Assembly: GCF_003590875.1 (NCBI RefSeq)
Contig: NZ_QYUN01000002.1
Location: 2,542,001 to 2,606,000, forward strand
DNA: 64,000 nt
DNA from: Noviherbaspirillum cavernae
GTDB taxonomy: Bacteria > Pseudomonadota > Gammaproteobacteria > Burkholderiales > Burkholderiaceae_D
Direction: 5' to 3'
Shown: one piece after another, positions 36,274 through 45,788 of the stretch
Layout: each line of letters begins with the position of its first letter
How positions within the stretch are numbered: position 1 is the stretch's first letter
Made by a program: the position numbers and the translations under genes
The notes under the pieces: model-generated
What the model saw: the letters and a program-made list of their open reading frames with translations, nothing else
What the model was told of the DNA's origin: nothing
The model's database searches: none

Positions 36274-36480
36274 GCAGTCCCTGTCACACCACTGATGTGG
36301 TTGTGCCATTTAGTTGATTAATAACAGCATTTCACAGCGTTCGCCGTTTTACATTAGTGCAAGTAAGATGGCGAAACGTGAAGAAGCACATCGAGGACAT
36401 TGCAGACATCCGGCAAGCCAGCGACTGCGATGAACGTTTTTTGACTTACCCGACCGAATTGAACAGACGAACAGACAGCG

Positions 36481-36939
36481 ATGGCGCGAATTCATACGCA
36501 CTATGACAATCTGAAGGTTGCGCGCAACGCCCCGCCGGAAGTCATCCGCGCGGCGTATAAAACGCTGTCGCAAAAATACCATCCTGACCGCAACCCGGGC
36601 AGCCCGGACGCGATGCGCATTATTCAAATCATCAATTCCGCGTATGAAACCCTGTCCGATCCGGCCAAGCGCAACGCGCATGACGAATGGATCGCCAAGA
36701 CGGAAGCCGATGAAACGAAAGCCCGGCAGGAGCCGGCTTCCGCACACCAGCCCCGACAGCCGACGCCAGGCGGGGCCACGCACCGCACGTCAACACATCA
36801 TGTACACAGGCGGCATCACCACCGACCGCTTGTCGTCAAGGCCTTCCAGAAACTGGAGGCGATGCTGGATCAGCTTTTCAAGAATCTGCTGCGAAAATTC
36901 CGGCACGCACCGCAGACCGGAAACGGTCGCCGCCGCTAG
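36481..36939 (+). CDS. J-domain (DnaJ-like) protein
   Basis: A 152-residue co-chaperone-like protein. The J-domain at about 6-70 has the H-P-D motif (QKYHPDRNPG) needed to stimulate a DnaK ATPase. No zinc-finger or C-terminal DnaJ domains follow. Instead there is a His-rich stretch (THHVHRRHHHRP, about 105-116) that could bind metal, and a basic helix. It probably directs DnaK to a specific client. Confidence 0.85.
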   Translation: MARIHTHYDNLKVARNAPPEVIRAAYKTLSQKYHPDRNPGSPDAMRIIQIINSAYETLSDPAKRNAHDEWIAKTEADETKARQEPASAHQPRQPTPGGATHRTSTHHVHRRHHHRPLVVKAFQKLEAMLDQLFKNLLRKFRHAPQTGNGRRR

Positions 36940-36993
36940 GGCCTGTTGACATTCAATTCGGGAGACGCGTTCTTTCCAAAAGGCGTGTTGCGG

Positions 36994-37785
36994 TCACGCC
37001 GCGCTCGCCGCTTTCACTGCGCTTTCGTGACGCAGCCGATACCACACCAGCCCTACCCATTCATGCATCGCATAATGCGTTCGCCGCAACCCCTCGCCGG
37101 TCGGGATGAAGTCGAGGGGAGTGAGTCGCTCGCGGCTGAAGAACACGGTGGGTGCCGCCGCCACCTCCAGCCCGGCCGCCTCGAAAATCGCTTTCGAACG
37201 CGGCATATGCATCGCATCCGTCACCAGCAGGATGCGCTTGACGCCCGCGCCCTTCAGGATGCGCGCCGAGAACGCGGCATTTTCCGCCGTGTTGCTCGAA
37301 CGCTCTTCCAGCCATTGCACCGGAACGCCAAAATCATCACGCAGCGAGCGCGCCATGCCGGCCGCCTCCGATTCCGCCGAGGCGTCCGGCACGCCGCCTG
37401 TGACGAGTACCGGCAGGCCCGTTTCGCGATGCAGGGTTGCCGCATAGCGCAGGCGCGCCAGCGCGACATGGCTGGGGCCATCCTTGCCGCCGTATTCGGG
37501 AGCGCTCTTCATGCGTCCGCCGCCGAGCGCGACGATCGCCTGCGCACCGGCATCGCGCGGCGATGCAAGCGGCGTGGTCCGCTGCTCCAGCGGTGACACG
37601 AACAGCAAGGCCCCCGCACAGGTACTCAGCACCAGCAACACGATCAGCGCACCCGCGCTGATCGCCACACCGGCACGCGGCCAGCGCGGACGCAAGCACA
37701 ATCCGGCGGCGCACAGCAGCACGAGGTTGACCGGCGGCAGCAGCAATGCGCCGGCAATATTGGTGGCAAGGACGGTTCCGCTCAT
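36994..37785 (-). CDS. YdcF/ElyC-type DUF218 membrane protein
   Basis: A 263-residue protein. Two N-terminal TM segments (about 8-30 and 40-65) are followed by a DUF218 domain with the motifs I-V-A-L-G-G-G, L-V-T-G-G, N-T-A-E-N and L-V-T-D-A-M-H-M-P-R. ElyC relatives act in envelope and peptidoglycan precursor metabolism; the reaction is unknown. Confidence 0.85.
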   Translation of the reverse strand: MSGTVLATNIAGALLLPPVNLVLLCAAGLCLRPRWPRAGVAISAGALIVLLVLSTCAGALLFVSPLEQRTTPLASPRDAGAQAIVALGGGRMKSAPEYGGKDGPSHVALARLRYAATLHRETGLPVLVTGGVPDASAESEAAGMARSLRDDFGVPVQWLEERSSNTAENAAFSARILKGAGVKRILLVTDAMHMPRSKAIFEAAGLEVAAAPTVFFSRERLTPLDFIPTGEGLRRTHYAMHEWVGLVWYRLRHESAVKAASAA

Positions 37786-37815
37786 GGATTATTGATTCGC
37801 TGGCAAGTGAAGTGG

Positions 37816-38106
37816 ATGGTCAATCGATTTCAGCAGAAACGACTTTCTGCAAGGGAACAAACAGCCATCATATTGGTCTTGATCAATTCGTGCCACACAA
37901 TGCAATTGATCAACATGCTTGAACCGCAATACCATGAAGAACTTCGCGCATTGCGCAATCTTGAAAAAACAATCCGCGCCTGCGGCCTGCCGACAGCGAT
38001 GGCCCCGGGACAAGCGCAAACGGAGATGCTGGCCACGGCCTTGAAAGACGTGGTGAATGCGCGCAAGCTCGCCATCAGAAAATCTCGCTTCACGCCCTTC
38101 AAATAG
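37816..38106 (+). CDS. hypothetical ~96-aa protein
   Basis: A possible small protein with helical, basic character (ELRALRNLEKTIRACGLP; KDVVNARKLAIRKSRF). The start is unsure: ATGs at 37816, 37900 and 37915 are all weak. A strong terminator follows, which supports a transcript. Confidence 0.45.
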   Translation: MVNRFQQKRLSAREQTAIILVLINSCHTMQLINMLEPQYHEELRALRNLEKTIRACGLPTAMAPGQAQTEMLATALKDVVNARKLAIRKSRFTPFK

Positions 38107-38156
38107 CATCGACCAAATAGCATCGACCACGCGCGACAAGTCCGTCGCGCAAAAAC

Positions 38157-38194
38157 AAACCCGCGCCGATCATCATGACCGCGCGGGTTTTGTC
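38157..38194. terminator. strong hairpin terminator
   Basis: A perfect 10-bp stem AAACCCGCGC / GCGCGGGTTT with a 14-nt loop and T-rich tail, preceded by an A-rich stretch. It ends the plus-strand transcript and could also work leftward. Confidence 0.8.
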
Positions 38195-38290
38195 GTTTCA
38201 GCTCCTGCCTCGATAACAAGGCATGTTTGTTGCTGATATCAGTAACGATGTGACGTGGCTGTCGTCATTGCAATGCCGATGGCAAACGCC

Positions 38291-38539
38291 TCAATCGCGG
38301 CCGGCAAGATGGCGCAGCTCGGCTGCCTGACTCGGCATGCTGGATTCGAACTGATTGGCAAGACGGTACAGTTCGGTGGTGTTATGCATCCTGACATGCT
38401 CTTGTTCGACGGCATTGGACTTGAGCGGCGCTAACGCCAGCACGGCGGCTGCCAAGGCCAGCGCGGCACGCGCGACGTTCTCGGCATAGGACGGACCCGC
38501 ATGCACGGCGGGATAGGTGGCAAGGTTTGATCTCGACAT
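38291..38539 (-). CDS. hypothetical 82-aa protein with one TM segment
   Basis: A small protein with a hydrophobic segment (NVARAALALAAAVLALAPL, about 22-40) and a soluble helical tail. AGGAG precedes the ATG. It could be an anchored or exported protein. No family recognised. Confidence 0.6.
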   Translation of the reverse strand: MSRSNLATYPAVHAGPSYAENVARAALALAAAVLALAPLKSNAVEQEHVRMHNTTELYRLANQFESSMPSQAAELRHLAGRD

Positions 38540-38770
38540 TTCACACTCCTGAAAAATTCGGTTCGCTTTACTGCTTACCAGATGGAGCTGCGAAGACATA
38601 AATCAAATTCAGCGTGCATATATGTCTCATTCATTCTGCAAATATGACGACCTCATGATTCCGATGCCGCCGATGCCAGCGATATGCAAGCATGCGGGAA
38701 CTTACATCGCCGACAAGGCGTCAATGTACCCGCCTCATCGTTTTATTGACAATACTTACAGGCAACAAAT

Positions 38771-39169
38771 ATGGAAACACAACGACAAGCAACATACATC
38801 GGCTATGACCCGAACCGCCTGCTCGACGCTTTGCGCGAGCGCATGCAATTGAACAGCGACAGCGCTCTCTCCCGCAAATTGAAAGTCACCAAATCCATCA
38901 TTCACGACATCAGACATGGCCGCCTGCCGGTCGCCGGCTCCATGCTGATATGGATGAGCGAAACGACCGGCATCAGTGTTCCGGAATTACGCGTGCTGCT
39001 GGGTGACCGGCGCACGAAAGCGCGTGTCAGCGTTGCCATTGCGCATGATGATTCCATGCGGGAAACTCGGCACCGTCCGATGCACAACAGCGCATCATCT
39101 GTCCTGCCCTTTTCGCTATCCGTTGACAAGCCATTTCGAGATGAACTTTCGTCAAAAATGACCGACTAA
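38771..39169 (+). CDS. XRE/Cro-like helix-turn-helix protein, paralogue 2
   Basis: A 132-residue relative of the 29559-29876 protein. It shares Y-D-P-N-R-L-L, the HTH D-S-A-L-S-R-K-L-K-V-T-K-S-I-I-H-D-I-R, and L-R-V-L-L-G-D-R-R, then diverges in the tail. It lies directly upstream of iscR, and the IscR-type box overlaps its stop codon. The target is unknown. Confidence 0.7.
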   Translation: METQRQATYIGYDPNRLLDALRERMQLNSDSALSRKLKVTKSIIHDIRHGRLPVAGSMLIWMSETTGISVPELRVLLGDRRTKARVSVAIAHDDSMRETRHRPMHNSASSVLPFSLSVDKPFRDELSSKMTD

Positions 39170-39182
39170 ATTAGTAGAGTAT
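39158..39182. promoter_or_regulatory. IscR type-1-like binding site
   Basis: The 25-bp sequence from 39158 contains CCGACTAAATTAGTAGAG and fits the E. coli type-1 IscR consensus at 22 of 25 positions (my alignment from memory of the motif). It sits 65 bp upstream of the IscR-type regulator, as expected for autoregulation by the [2Fe-2S] form. Confidence 0.75.
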
Positions 39183-39247
39183 TTGTCGTATATGCAGCGA
39201 AGATTGCCGGTTGGATGCAATGCATGAGGCGCTGACAGGATGCCGCG

Positions 39248-39742
39248 ATGCGATTGACGACGAAAGGACGCTACGCCGTGACCGCCATGCTGGATATCGC
39301 CCTCCATGGCGATGGCTGCGCGGTTTCTGTATCCGACATCAGCAGAAGGCAGCGTATTTCGCAGTCGTATCTTGAGCGCCTGTTCGGCCGCCTGCATCGC
39401 AGTCAATTGGTGAAAAGCGTGCACGGCCCCGGTGGCGGTTATCTTCTGGCAAGCGAACCAGGGGGAATTTCAATTGCCGACATCATTCATGCAGTGGATG
39501 AAACGGTCGATGCAACGCAATGCCATGGCCAGTTGAACTGTCACGATGGGGAACGCTGCATGACGCACGAACTGTGGGCCGAACTGAATATGGAAATCAA
39601 TCGCTATCTTGCATCGGTGACGCTGGCGCAGCTGGTTGCCAGTCAGCACGCGAAGAGCGCTGCGGAGTCGCAGCAGAGCCAACAGTGGATGCCGGTATCG
39701 ATCGAACGATCCGGTGCGGCCGGTGATGGACCGTCTGGATAG
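39248..39742 (+). CDS. iscR: Rrf2-family [2Fe-2S] regulator (IscR type)
   Basis: A 164-residue winged-helix regulator. The N-terminal HTH is at about 25-60 ([15 protein letters not shown]). Cluster ligands C92, C98, C104 and H107 match E. coli IscR numbering exactly. It likely senses Fe-S status and controls the suf operon that follows after 80 bp. The C-terminal tail is Gln/Ser-rich and longer than needed. Confidence 0.9.
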   Translation: MRLTTKGRYAVTAMLDIALHGDGCAVSVSDISRRQRISQSYLERLFGRLHRSQLVKSVHGPGGGYLLASEPGGISIADIIHAVDETVDATQCHGQLNCHDGERCMTHELWAELNMEINRYLASVTLAQLVASQHAKSAAESQQSQQWMPVSIERSGAAGDGPSG

Positions 39743-39821
39743 CAGGAAAATTGGCAGGCAATCGCCATCAGGACGCTGGAGCGGCGCTGACAGTGCTGTG
39801 ACGGACGTCCGGGAGTCGAGC

Positions 39822-41261
39822 ATGACAGCAGTACTGGATACCCTGGTCAATCAACCATATCGACATGGTTTCTTCACCGATATCGAAGCCGATGCGGTGC
39901 CGAAAGGCTTGAACGAAGACATCATCCGCATGATCTCGGCGAAAAAGAACGAGCCGCCGTTCATGCTCGAATGGCGGCTCAAGGCCTATCGCCATTTCCT
40001 CACCATGAGCGAACCGCACTGGGCCACGGTCAGGCATGCGCCGATCGATTATCAGGAGATCGTCTACTACTCCGCGCCGAAGTCACGCAAGGATGGACCG
40101 TCCAGCCTTGAGGAGATCGATCCCGAGTTGCTGCGTACCTACGAGAAGCTGGGCGTGCCGCTGCAGGAACGCGAATTGCTGGCCGGCGTGGCGGTGGACG
40201 CCGTGTTCGACAGCGTGTCGGTCGCGACCACCTTCAAGGACAAACTGTCTGAACTCGGCATCGTGTTCTGTCCTTTCTCCGACGCCGTGCAGGAACATCC
40301 GCAACTCGTGCAGCAATATCTCGGTTCGGTGGTGCCGTACACCGACAATTTCTTCGCGACGCTCAATTCCGCCGTGTTCAGCGACGGCACGTTCTGCTAC
40401 ATCCCTCCCGGCGTGCGTTGCCCGATGGAGCTGTCGACCTACTTCCGCATCAATGCGAAAAACACAGGGCAGTTCGAGCGCACACTGATCATCGCCGACA
40501 AGGGCGCCTATGTGAGCTATCTGGAAGGCTGCACCGCGCCGATGCGCGATGAAAACCAGCTGCATGCCGCCGTGGTCGAACTGATCGCGCTGGAAGGTGC
40601 GCAGATCAAGTATTCGACCGTGCAGAACTGGTATCCGGGCGACAAGGAAGGCAAAGGCGGCATCTACAACTTCGTCACCAAGCGCGGCGATTGCCGCGAA
40701 GCGAATGCGAAGATTTCATGGACGCAGGTCGAGACCGGTTCCGCCATCACCTGGAAATATCCGAGCGTCATTCTGCAAGGCGACAACACAGTCGGCGAGT
40801 TCTATTCGGTGGCGCTCACCAACAACCATCAGCAGGCCGATACCGGCACCAAGATGATCCACCTCGGCAAGAATACACGCAGCACGATCCTGTCCAAGGG
40901 CATTTCGGCAGGGCACGGCAACAACGCGTATCGCGGACTGGTGAAGGTCGCGAAGAGCGCTTCGGGCGCGCGCAACTATACGCAGTGCGATTCACTGCTG
41001 CTGGGCGACAAGTGCGGCGCGCATACCTTCCCCTACATCGAGGTGAAGAATGCGACGGCGCGGGTCGAGCATGAGGCATCGACCTCGCGCATCGGCGAAG
41101 ACCAGTTGTTCTACTGCCAGAGCCGCGGCATCGCGGCGGAAGATGCGGTATCGATGATCGTCAACGGCTTCTGCAAGGATGTGTTCAAGGAGTTGCCGAT
41201 GGAATTCGCGGTGGAAGCGCAGAAGCTGCTGGGCGTCAGCCTCGAAGGAAGCGTTGGATAG
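39822..41261 (+). CDS. sufB: Fe-S cluster assembly scaffold subunit SufB
   Basis: A 479-residue SufB. The beta-helix core includes the family's [17 protein letters not shown] segment and a C-terminal [10 protein letters not shown] region whose Cys is a candidate cluster or persulfide ligand. It forms SufBC2D with the next two genes to build clusters de novo. GGGAG precedes the ATG. An N-terminally longer frame is not supported. Confidence 0.96.
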   Translation: MTAVLDTLVNQPYRHGFFTDIEADAVPKGLNEDIIRMISAKKNEPPFMLEWRLKAYRHFLTMSEPHWATVRHAPIDYQEIVYYSAPKSRKDGPSSLEEIDPELLRTYEKLGVPLQERELLAGVAVDAVFDSVSVATTFKDKLSELGIVFCPFSDAVQEHPQLVQQYLGSVVPYTDNFFATLNSAVFSDGTFCYIPPGVRCPMELSTYFRINAKNTGQFERTLIIADKGAYVSYLEGCTAPMRDENQLHAAVVELIALEGAQIKYSTVQNWYPGDKEGKGGIYNFVTKRGDCREANAKISWTQVETGSAITWKYPSVILQGDNTVGEFYSVALTNNHQQADTGTKMIHLGKNTRSTILSKGISAGHGNNAYRGLVKVAKSASGARNYTQCDSLLLGDKCGAHTFPYIEVKNATARVEHEASTSRIGEDQLFYCQSRGIAAEDAVSMIVNGFCKDVFKELPMEFAVEAQKLLGVSLEGSVG

Positions 41262-41266
41262 ACATC

Positions 41267-42049
41267 ATGCTCACCATCAGGAACCTGCATGTTGACGTGG
41301 ACGGCAAGCCGATCCTGCGCGGCATCGATCTCGAGGTCGATGCGGGCGAAGTACACGCCATCATGGGGCCCAACGGCTCCGGCAAGAGTACCCTCGCGCA
41401 GCTGCTGGCGGGCCGCGACAGCTTCACGGTCACCAGCGGCGAAGTCATTTACGAGGGACGCGATCTGCTTGCCATGCCGCCCGAGGAGCGGGCGCGGAAC
41501 GGCGTCTTTCTCGCATTCCAGTATCCCGTCGAAATTCCCGGCGTGAGCAACATCTATCTGCTCAAGGCGGCGCTCAATGCCGTGCGCAAGCATCGCGGCG
41601 AACCGGAACTCGACGCGATCGATTTTCTGGCGCTGGTGAAGGAAAAGATGAAACTGATGGATATGGATCAAAGTCTGCTCTACCGCTCGGTCAACGAAGG
41701 CTTCTCCGGCGGCGAGAAGAAGCGCAACGAAATCCTGCAGATGGCGGTGCTGGAACCGAAGCTCGCGATTCTCGATGAAACCGATTCAGGTCTCGATATC
41801 GATGCGCTGAAGGTGGTGGCAAACGGCATCAGCGCCATGCGCAGTCCGACGCGGGCGATCGTGCTGGTGACGCATTACCAGCGCCTGCTGGACTACGTCG
41901 TGCCGGACGAGGTGCATGTGCTGGCGCAGGGACGGATCGCGAAATCGGGCGGGCCGGAACTGGCGTGGGAGCTGGAAAGGTATGGGTACGGCTGGCTGGA
42001 TGCAACGATGCAGACAGATAGTAAAAGCGAGGCATCGGTGCCGCGGTAG
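41267..42049 (+). CDS. sufC: Fe-S assembly ATPase SufC
   Basis: A 260-residue ABC ATPase. Walker A is GPNGSGKST, the signature FSGGEKKRNEI, and Walker B LAILDETDSGLDID. ATP binding drives the SufB-SufD rearrangement. It starts 5 bp after sufB. A hairpin element separates it from sufD. Confidence 0.96.
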   Translation: MLTIRNLHVDVDGKPILRGIDLEVDAGEVHAIMGPNGSGKSTLAQLLAGRDSFTVTSGEVIYEGRDLLAMPPEERARNGVFLAFQYPVEIPGVSNIYLLKAALNAVRKHRGEPELDAIDFLALVKEKMKLMDMDQSLLYRSVNEGFSGGEKKRNEILQMAVLEPKLAILDETDSGLDIDALKVVANGISAMRSPTRAIVLVTHYQRLLDYVVPDEVHVLAQGRIAKSGGPELAWELERYGYGWLDATMQTDSKSEASVPR

Positions 42050-42078
42050 AAGACGCTTGTGCAGCGCAGATGTTGCGG

Positions 42079-42160
42079 TGTCATTCCGAATGCAGCGAGG
42101 AATCCGCAATGTCAACGAGCCTGCATGCCGTGGAGATTCCACGCTGCACCCAGAATGACA
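42079..42160. repeat. 82-bp inverted-repeat hairpin between sufC and sufD
   Basis: TGTCATTCCGAATGCAGCGA at the left and the complement of TGTCATTCTGGGTGCAGCGT at the right form an imperfect ~28-bp stem, continuing through GGAATC. It resembles short dispersed repeats with a TGTCATTC end. It breaks the otherwise tight operon and could modulate mRNA stability or sufD expression. Confidence 0.75.
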
Positions 42161-42210
42161 ATGAAGTCGCACACGGAGTAAATGGCTGGAAACATTGGCT
42201 GGAGCCGCGA

Positions 42211-43557
42211 ATGGATATGCCCTCCATCAGCAGTTACCGCGAAGCGTTCGCGACACTTGCGCCGCAGTTGCCCGGAGCCGATCTGCCGTGGCTGCAGCAA
42301 TTGCGTCTTGCGGCGCTCGGCCGTTTCGAAGCATCGGGTTTCCCAAGCACCAGGAACGAAGACTGGAAGTACACCAACGTCGCGCCTCTGGCGAAACGTC
42401 CGTTCCGCGTCACGCCGAAGGAACCGACGGATGCCGCGCTGCGCGTATTGGATGGCGTGCTGGAACCGGGAGGCGGCAGCGATCATCTCCTGCTGTTCCT
42501 GAACGGCCGCCATGTGCCGGGCTTGTCCCGACCGCAGACGCTTCCTCGCGGCGCGACGGTGACGACCCTGGCCGGGGCACTAGCCTTGCATCCGGACGGT
42601 CTCGATGCGGCGCTCGACAGCAATACGGAAATCGATACGGAAAACGGCTTCGCAGCATTGAACGCCGCATTCTGGAGCGACGGCGCATACATCGATCTCG
42701 CTCCCGGCCTCGTCCTCGAGAACCCGATCCATCTGATCTTCCTCTGCACCGAGCCAGACATGGCATGCCACACGCGCAACATCATCCGCGCCGGCATCAA
42801 TGCGCATGCAAGCGTGATCGAACACTACATCGGGCCGGACAGCACCTCTTACTTCACCAATGCCATCACGCGAATTGAAGCCGCAGACGGCGCAGTCATC
42901 GCGCACTGCAAGCTGCAGGAGGAAAGCCTGCGTGCCTTTCACATCGCCGCCATCGACGTCCGGCAACAACACGGGAGCCGCTTCGATTCGCACTCTTTCG
43001 CCTTCGGCGCGCTGCTGTCGCGGACGGATATCGCGACGCGCTTCGATGCCGAAGCCTGCAGCGCGAACCTGAACGGCTTGTACATGGCGGCGGGCAGGCA
43101 GCATGTGGATCATCACACGCGCGTCGACCACGCCATGCCACGCGGCACCAGCCGCGAGTATTACAAGGGCGTGCTGGACGGCGCGGCGCGCGCGGTGTTC
43201 AACGGAAAGGTGATCGTGCATGCGAATGCGCAAAAGAGCGATGCATTCCAGTCCAACCGCAACCTGCTGCTGTCGGAGAACGCGGAGATCGATACCAAGC
43301 CGCAACTGGAAATCTACGCCGACGATGTGAAATGCAGCCACGGTGCGACGGTGGGGCAACTCGATGACGAGCAGATTTTCTATTTGCGCTCGCGCGGCGT
43401 GGATGAGGCGGCGGCGAAGAACCTGCTGACCTATGCCTTTGCCGAGGAGATCGTTGCCATGCCTGGCATCGCGTCGCTGCGCGAACGCCTGGAGCGCCTG
43501 CTTCTGCAACGATTGCCGCAGCGGCTGCCGAGCGATCCACCGGGTTGGGAGCAATGA
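42211..43557 (+). CDS. sufD: Fe-S cluster assembly subunit SufD
   Basis: A 448-residue SufD. The N-terminal helical region is followed by a beta-helix with H-H-T-R-V-D-H (a conserved His motif) and K-C-S-H-G-A-T-V-G-Q near the C-terminus. The R-S-R-G-V-D-E-A-A-A segment is also diagnostic. GGAG stands 7 bp before the ATG. A longer frame runs through the hairpin repeat and is not used. Its stop overlaps the sufS start. Confidence 0.94.
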   Translation: MDMPSISSYREAFATLAPQLPGADLPWLQQLRLAALGRFEASGFPSTRNEDWKYTNVAPLAKRPFRVTPKEPTDAALRVLDGVLEPGGGSDHLLLFLNGRHVPGLSRPQTLPRGATVTTLAGALALHPDGLDAALDSNTEIDTENGFAALNAAFWSDGAYIDLAPGLVLENPIHLIFLCTEPDMACHTRNIIRAGINAHASVIEHYIGPDSTSYFTNAITRIEAADGAVIAHCKLQEESLRAFHIAAIDVRQQHGSRFDSHSFAFGALLSRTDIATRFDAEACSANLNGLYMAAGRQHVDHHTRVDHAMPRGTSREYYKGVLDGAARAVFNGKVIVHANAQKSDAFQSNRNLLLSENAEIDTKPQLEIYADDVKCSHGATVGQLDDEQIFYLRSRGVDEAAAKNLLTYAFAEEIVAMPGIASLRERLERLLLQRLPQRLPSDPPGWEQ

Positions 43558-44840
43558 TGAACACGATCAGTGAGGTAATGACATTGAAGGTCGCGCCGCC
43601 GCCGCTTGATGCGGCACGCTGGCGCAAGGATTTTCCCGTGCTGCGACAAACCGTGCATGGCAAGCCGCTGGTCTACCTCGATAATGCCGCCACCACCCAG
43701 AAGCCGCAGGCGGTGATCGACTGCGAGAGGCAGTACTACGAAACGCTCAACGCCAACATCCATCGCGGCGTCCACGACCTGAGCCAGCGCGCCACCGAGG
43801 CGTACGAAGCGGCGCGGGGCAAGGTGAAGCGCTTCGTCAATGCCGCCGACAGCAGGGAAATCGTCTTCGTGCGCGGCGCGACCGAAGCGATCAACCTGGT
43901 CGCACACAGTTACGGCCGCCGCTGCATCAAGGCCGGCGATGAAATCGTGCTGACCGAGATGGAACATCATTCCAACATCGTGCCGTGGCAGCTTCTGTGC
44001 GAGCAAACGGGCGCTGAATTGCGCGTGGTTCCCATCAACGATGCCGGCGAACTGATGCTCGACGCGTTCGACAAGCTGATGAGTCCGCGCACACGGCTGG
44101 TTGCTGTGGCGCATGTGTCGAATGCGCTGGGAACGATCAACCCGCTGGCGCGGATCATCGAAACCGCGCATGCCTTCGATGCGGTCGTGCTGGTCGACGG
44201 CGCGCAGGCGGCACCGCATCTGCAACTGGACATGCAGGCGCTGGACTGCGACTTCTATGCATTCTCGGGCCACAAGCTGTATGGCCCGACCGGGATCGGC
44301 GTACTGTACGGAAAGGCGAAGCTGCTGGATGCAATGCCGCCTTATCAGGGCGGCGGCGACATGATCAGCAAGGTGACGTTCGAAAAGACGCTGTACAACG
44401 TTCTGCCGTACAAGTTCGAGGCAGGCACGCCCAACATCGCCGGCGTGATCGCTCTCGGCGCGGCGCTGGACTATGTCGAACAGATCGGGCTGGATGCGAT
44501 CGCCGCGCATGAGCATGACTTGCTCGATTACGCGACGGACATGGCGCGCGAGTTACCCGGCATGCGCCTGATCGGCACGGCGCGGGAAAAGACCGGCATT
44601 CTGGCCTTCGTCATCGACGGCATGCATCCGCACGACATCGGCACCATTCTCGATCGGGAAGGCGTGGCGATCCGCACCGGCCACAATTGCGCAATGCCGG
44701 TGATGGACCATTTCCGCATTCCGGCCACGGCGCGGGCATCGTTCGCACTGTACAACACGCGCGAGGAAATCGACGCCTTGTTTGCCGCGATCCGCAAGGC
44801 CATGCAAATGTTCGGCGTGGATGCGCGACGGACCACATGA
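43554..44840 (+). CDS. sufS: cysteine desulfurase SufS
   Basis: A 428-residue PLP enzyme that converts cysteine to alanine and a protein persulfide. The PLP Lys lies in F-S-G-H-K-L-Y-G-P, and the catalytic Cys in R-T-G-H-N-C-A-M-P (group II type). ATGATG at the sufD stop gives two starts (43554 or 43557), both overlapping. Sulfur probably passes to SufU, encoded next. Confidence 0.96.
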   Translation: MMNTISEVMTLKVAPPPLDAARWRKDFPVLRQTVHGKPLVYLDNAATTQKPQAVIDCERQYYETLNANIHRGVHDLSQRATEAYEAARGKVKRFVNAADSREIVFVRGATEAINLVAHSYGRRCIKAGDEIVLTEMEHHSNIVPWQLLCEQTGAELRVVPINDAGELMLDAFDKLMSPRTRLVAVAHVSNALGTINPLARIIETAHAFDAVVLVDGAQAAPHLQLDMQALDCDFYAFSGHKLYGPTGIGVLYGKAKLLDAMPPYQGGGDMISKVTFEKTLYNVLPYKFEAGTPNIAGVIALGAALDYVEQIGLDAIAAHEHDLLDYATDMARELPGMRLIGTAREKTGILAFVIDGMHPHDIGTILDREGVAIRTGHNCAMPVMDHFRIPATARASFALYNTREEIDALFAAIRKAMQMFGVDARRTT

Positions 44841-44843
44841 GGA

Positions 44844-45299
44844 ATGGCAAGCATGGGCGATCTGCGCGACCTCTATCAGGAAGTCATCTTCGATCACTAC
44901 CGCAAGCCGCGGAATTTCCATGCGCTCGCCGATGCCAATCGCAGTGCCGAAGGTTTCAATCCATTGTGCGGCGATCGTCTGACGCTGTATCTGGACGTCG
45001 AGGACGATGTGATCACGGACGCGAGTTTCGAGGGAACGGGTTGCGCAATCTCGATGGCGTCGGCGTCGCTGATGACAGAGCACATCAAGGGCCGGCGCGT
45101 GCAGGAGGCGGAGAAACTGTTCGCCGATTTCCATGAGCTGGTCACGCATGAGCATGGAACGCAATCATCCGATCTCGGCAAGCTGGAAGTCCTGGGCGGC
45201 GTGCGGGAGTTTCCCGCCCGCGTGAAGTGCGCCACGCTCGCATGGCACACGCTGCGTGCCGCACTGTCCAGACAGACGGAACCGGTCAGCACGGAATAG
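44844..45299 (+). CDS. sufU: sulfur-transfer protein SufU
   Basis: A 151-residue SufU. The zinc ligands and acceptor are present: C42-G-D44, C67 and C129, as in B. subtilis SufU. The 18-residue insertion region between the second and third Cys marks SufU and not IscU. SufU replaces SufE as partner of SufS, an arrangement typical of Gram-positives and mycobacteria. It starts 3 bp after sufS. Confidence 0.93.
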   Translation: MASMGDLRDLYQEVIFDHYRKPRNFHALADANRSAEGFNPLCGDRLTLYLDVEDDVITDASFEGTGCAISMASASLMTEHIKGRRVQEAEKLFADFHELVTHEHGTQSSDLGKLEVLGGVREFPARVKCATLAWHTLRAALSRQTEPVSTE

Positions 45300-45334
45300 A
45301 TGCCGCCGAAGCAAGGTACTGGAGGGCAAGCGAG

Positions 45335-45730
45335 ATGACGATATTCGATTGGCTGAAGAAGGCGGAGGAATCCGGCGCAAGGGAAATCGCCGCGGCGAAT
45401 GCGCCGGTGACGCCAGCGATCGATGCCGAGATGCTGCGGCAGGACGTCATCCAGGCATTGCGGCAGATTTACGACCCCGAGATTCCTGTCAACATCTACG
45501 ACCTGGGCCTGATTTACGAATTGGACGTGGACGAGGCCGGCGCGGCGCGCATACGCATGACGCTGACCTCGCCCGCCTGCCCGGTGGCGCAATCGTTTCC
45601 GGAAACGGTGGAATGCGCGGTCAATGGCGTCCCCGGCGTGACACAGGCGCAGGTCGAATTGGTGTGGGATCCGCCGTGGTCGCGCGAGATGATGTCGGAG
45701 ACGGCGATGCTGGAGCTGGGCCTGCTTTGA
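45335..45730 (+). CDS. sufT: SufT / MIP18-family Fe-S maturation factor
   Basis: A 131-residue protein. The MIP18 core has Y-D-P-E-I-P-V-N-I-Y-D-L-G-L-I-Y, and M-T-L-T-S-P-A-C-P includes the conserved Cys. The C-terminus D-P-P-W-S is also typical. SufT helps Fe-S protein maturation under high demand. GGAGGG precedes the ATG. Confidence 0.92.
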   Translation: MTIFDWLKKAEESGAREIAAANAPVTPAIDAEMLRQDVIQALRQIYDPEIPVNIYDLGLIYELDVDEAGAARIRMTLTSPACPVAQSFPETVECAVNGVPGVTQAQVELVWDPPWSREMMSETAMLELGLL

Positions 45731-45788
45731 CAAGGCTTTGCCCAGCCTGACATGGCGAGGGAATCAGGAATTTCGAGAGAACGGAGAA

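Noticed and set aside
42070..42210. N-terminal extension of SufD
   Set aside because: The frame is open but translates the hairpin repeat; the ATG at 42211 has a good GGAG site and fits the family start.
43431..44516. Antisense frame over sufS
   Set aside because: SufS is complete; the antisense product is His/Arg-rich without motifs.
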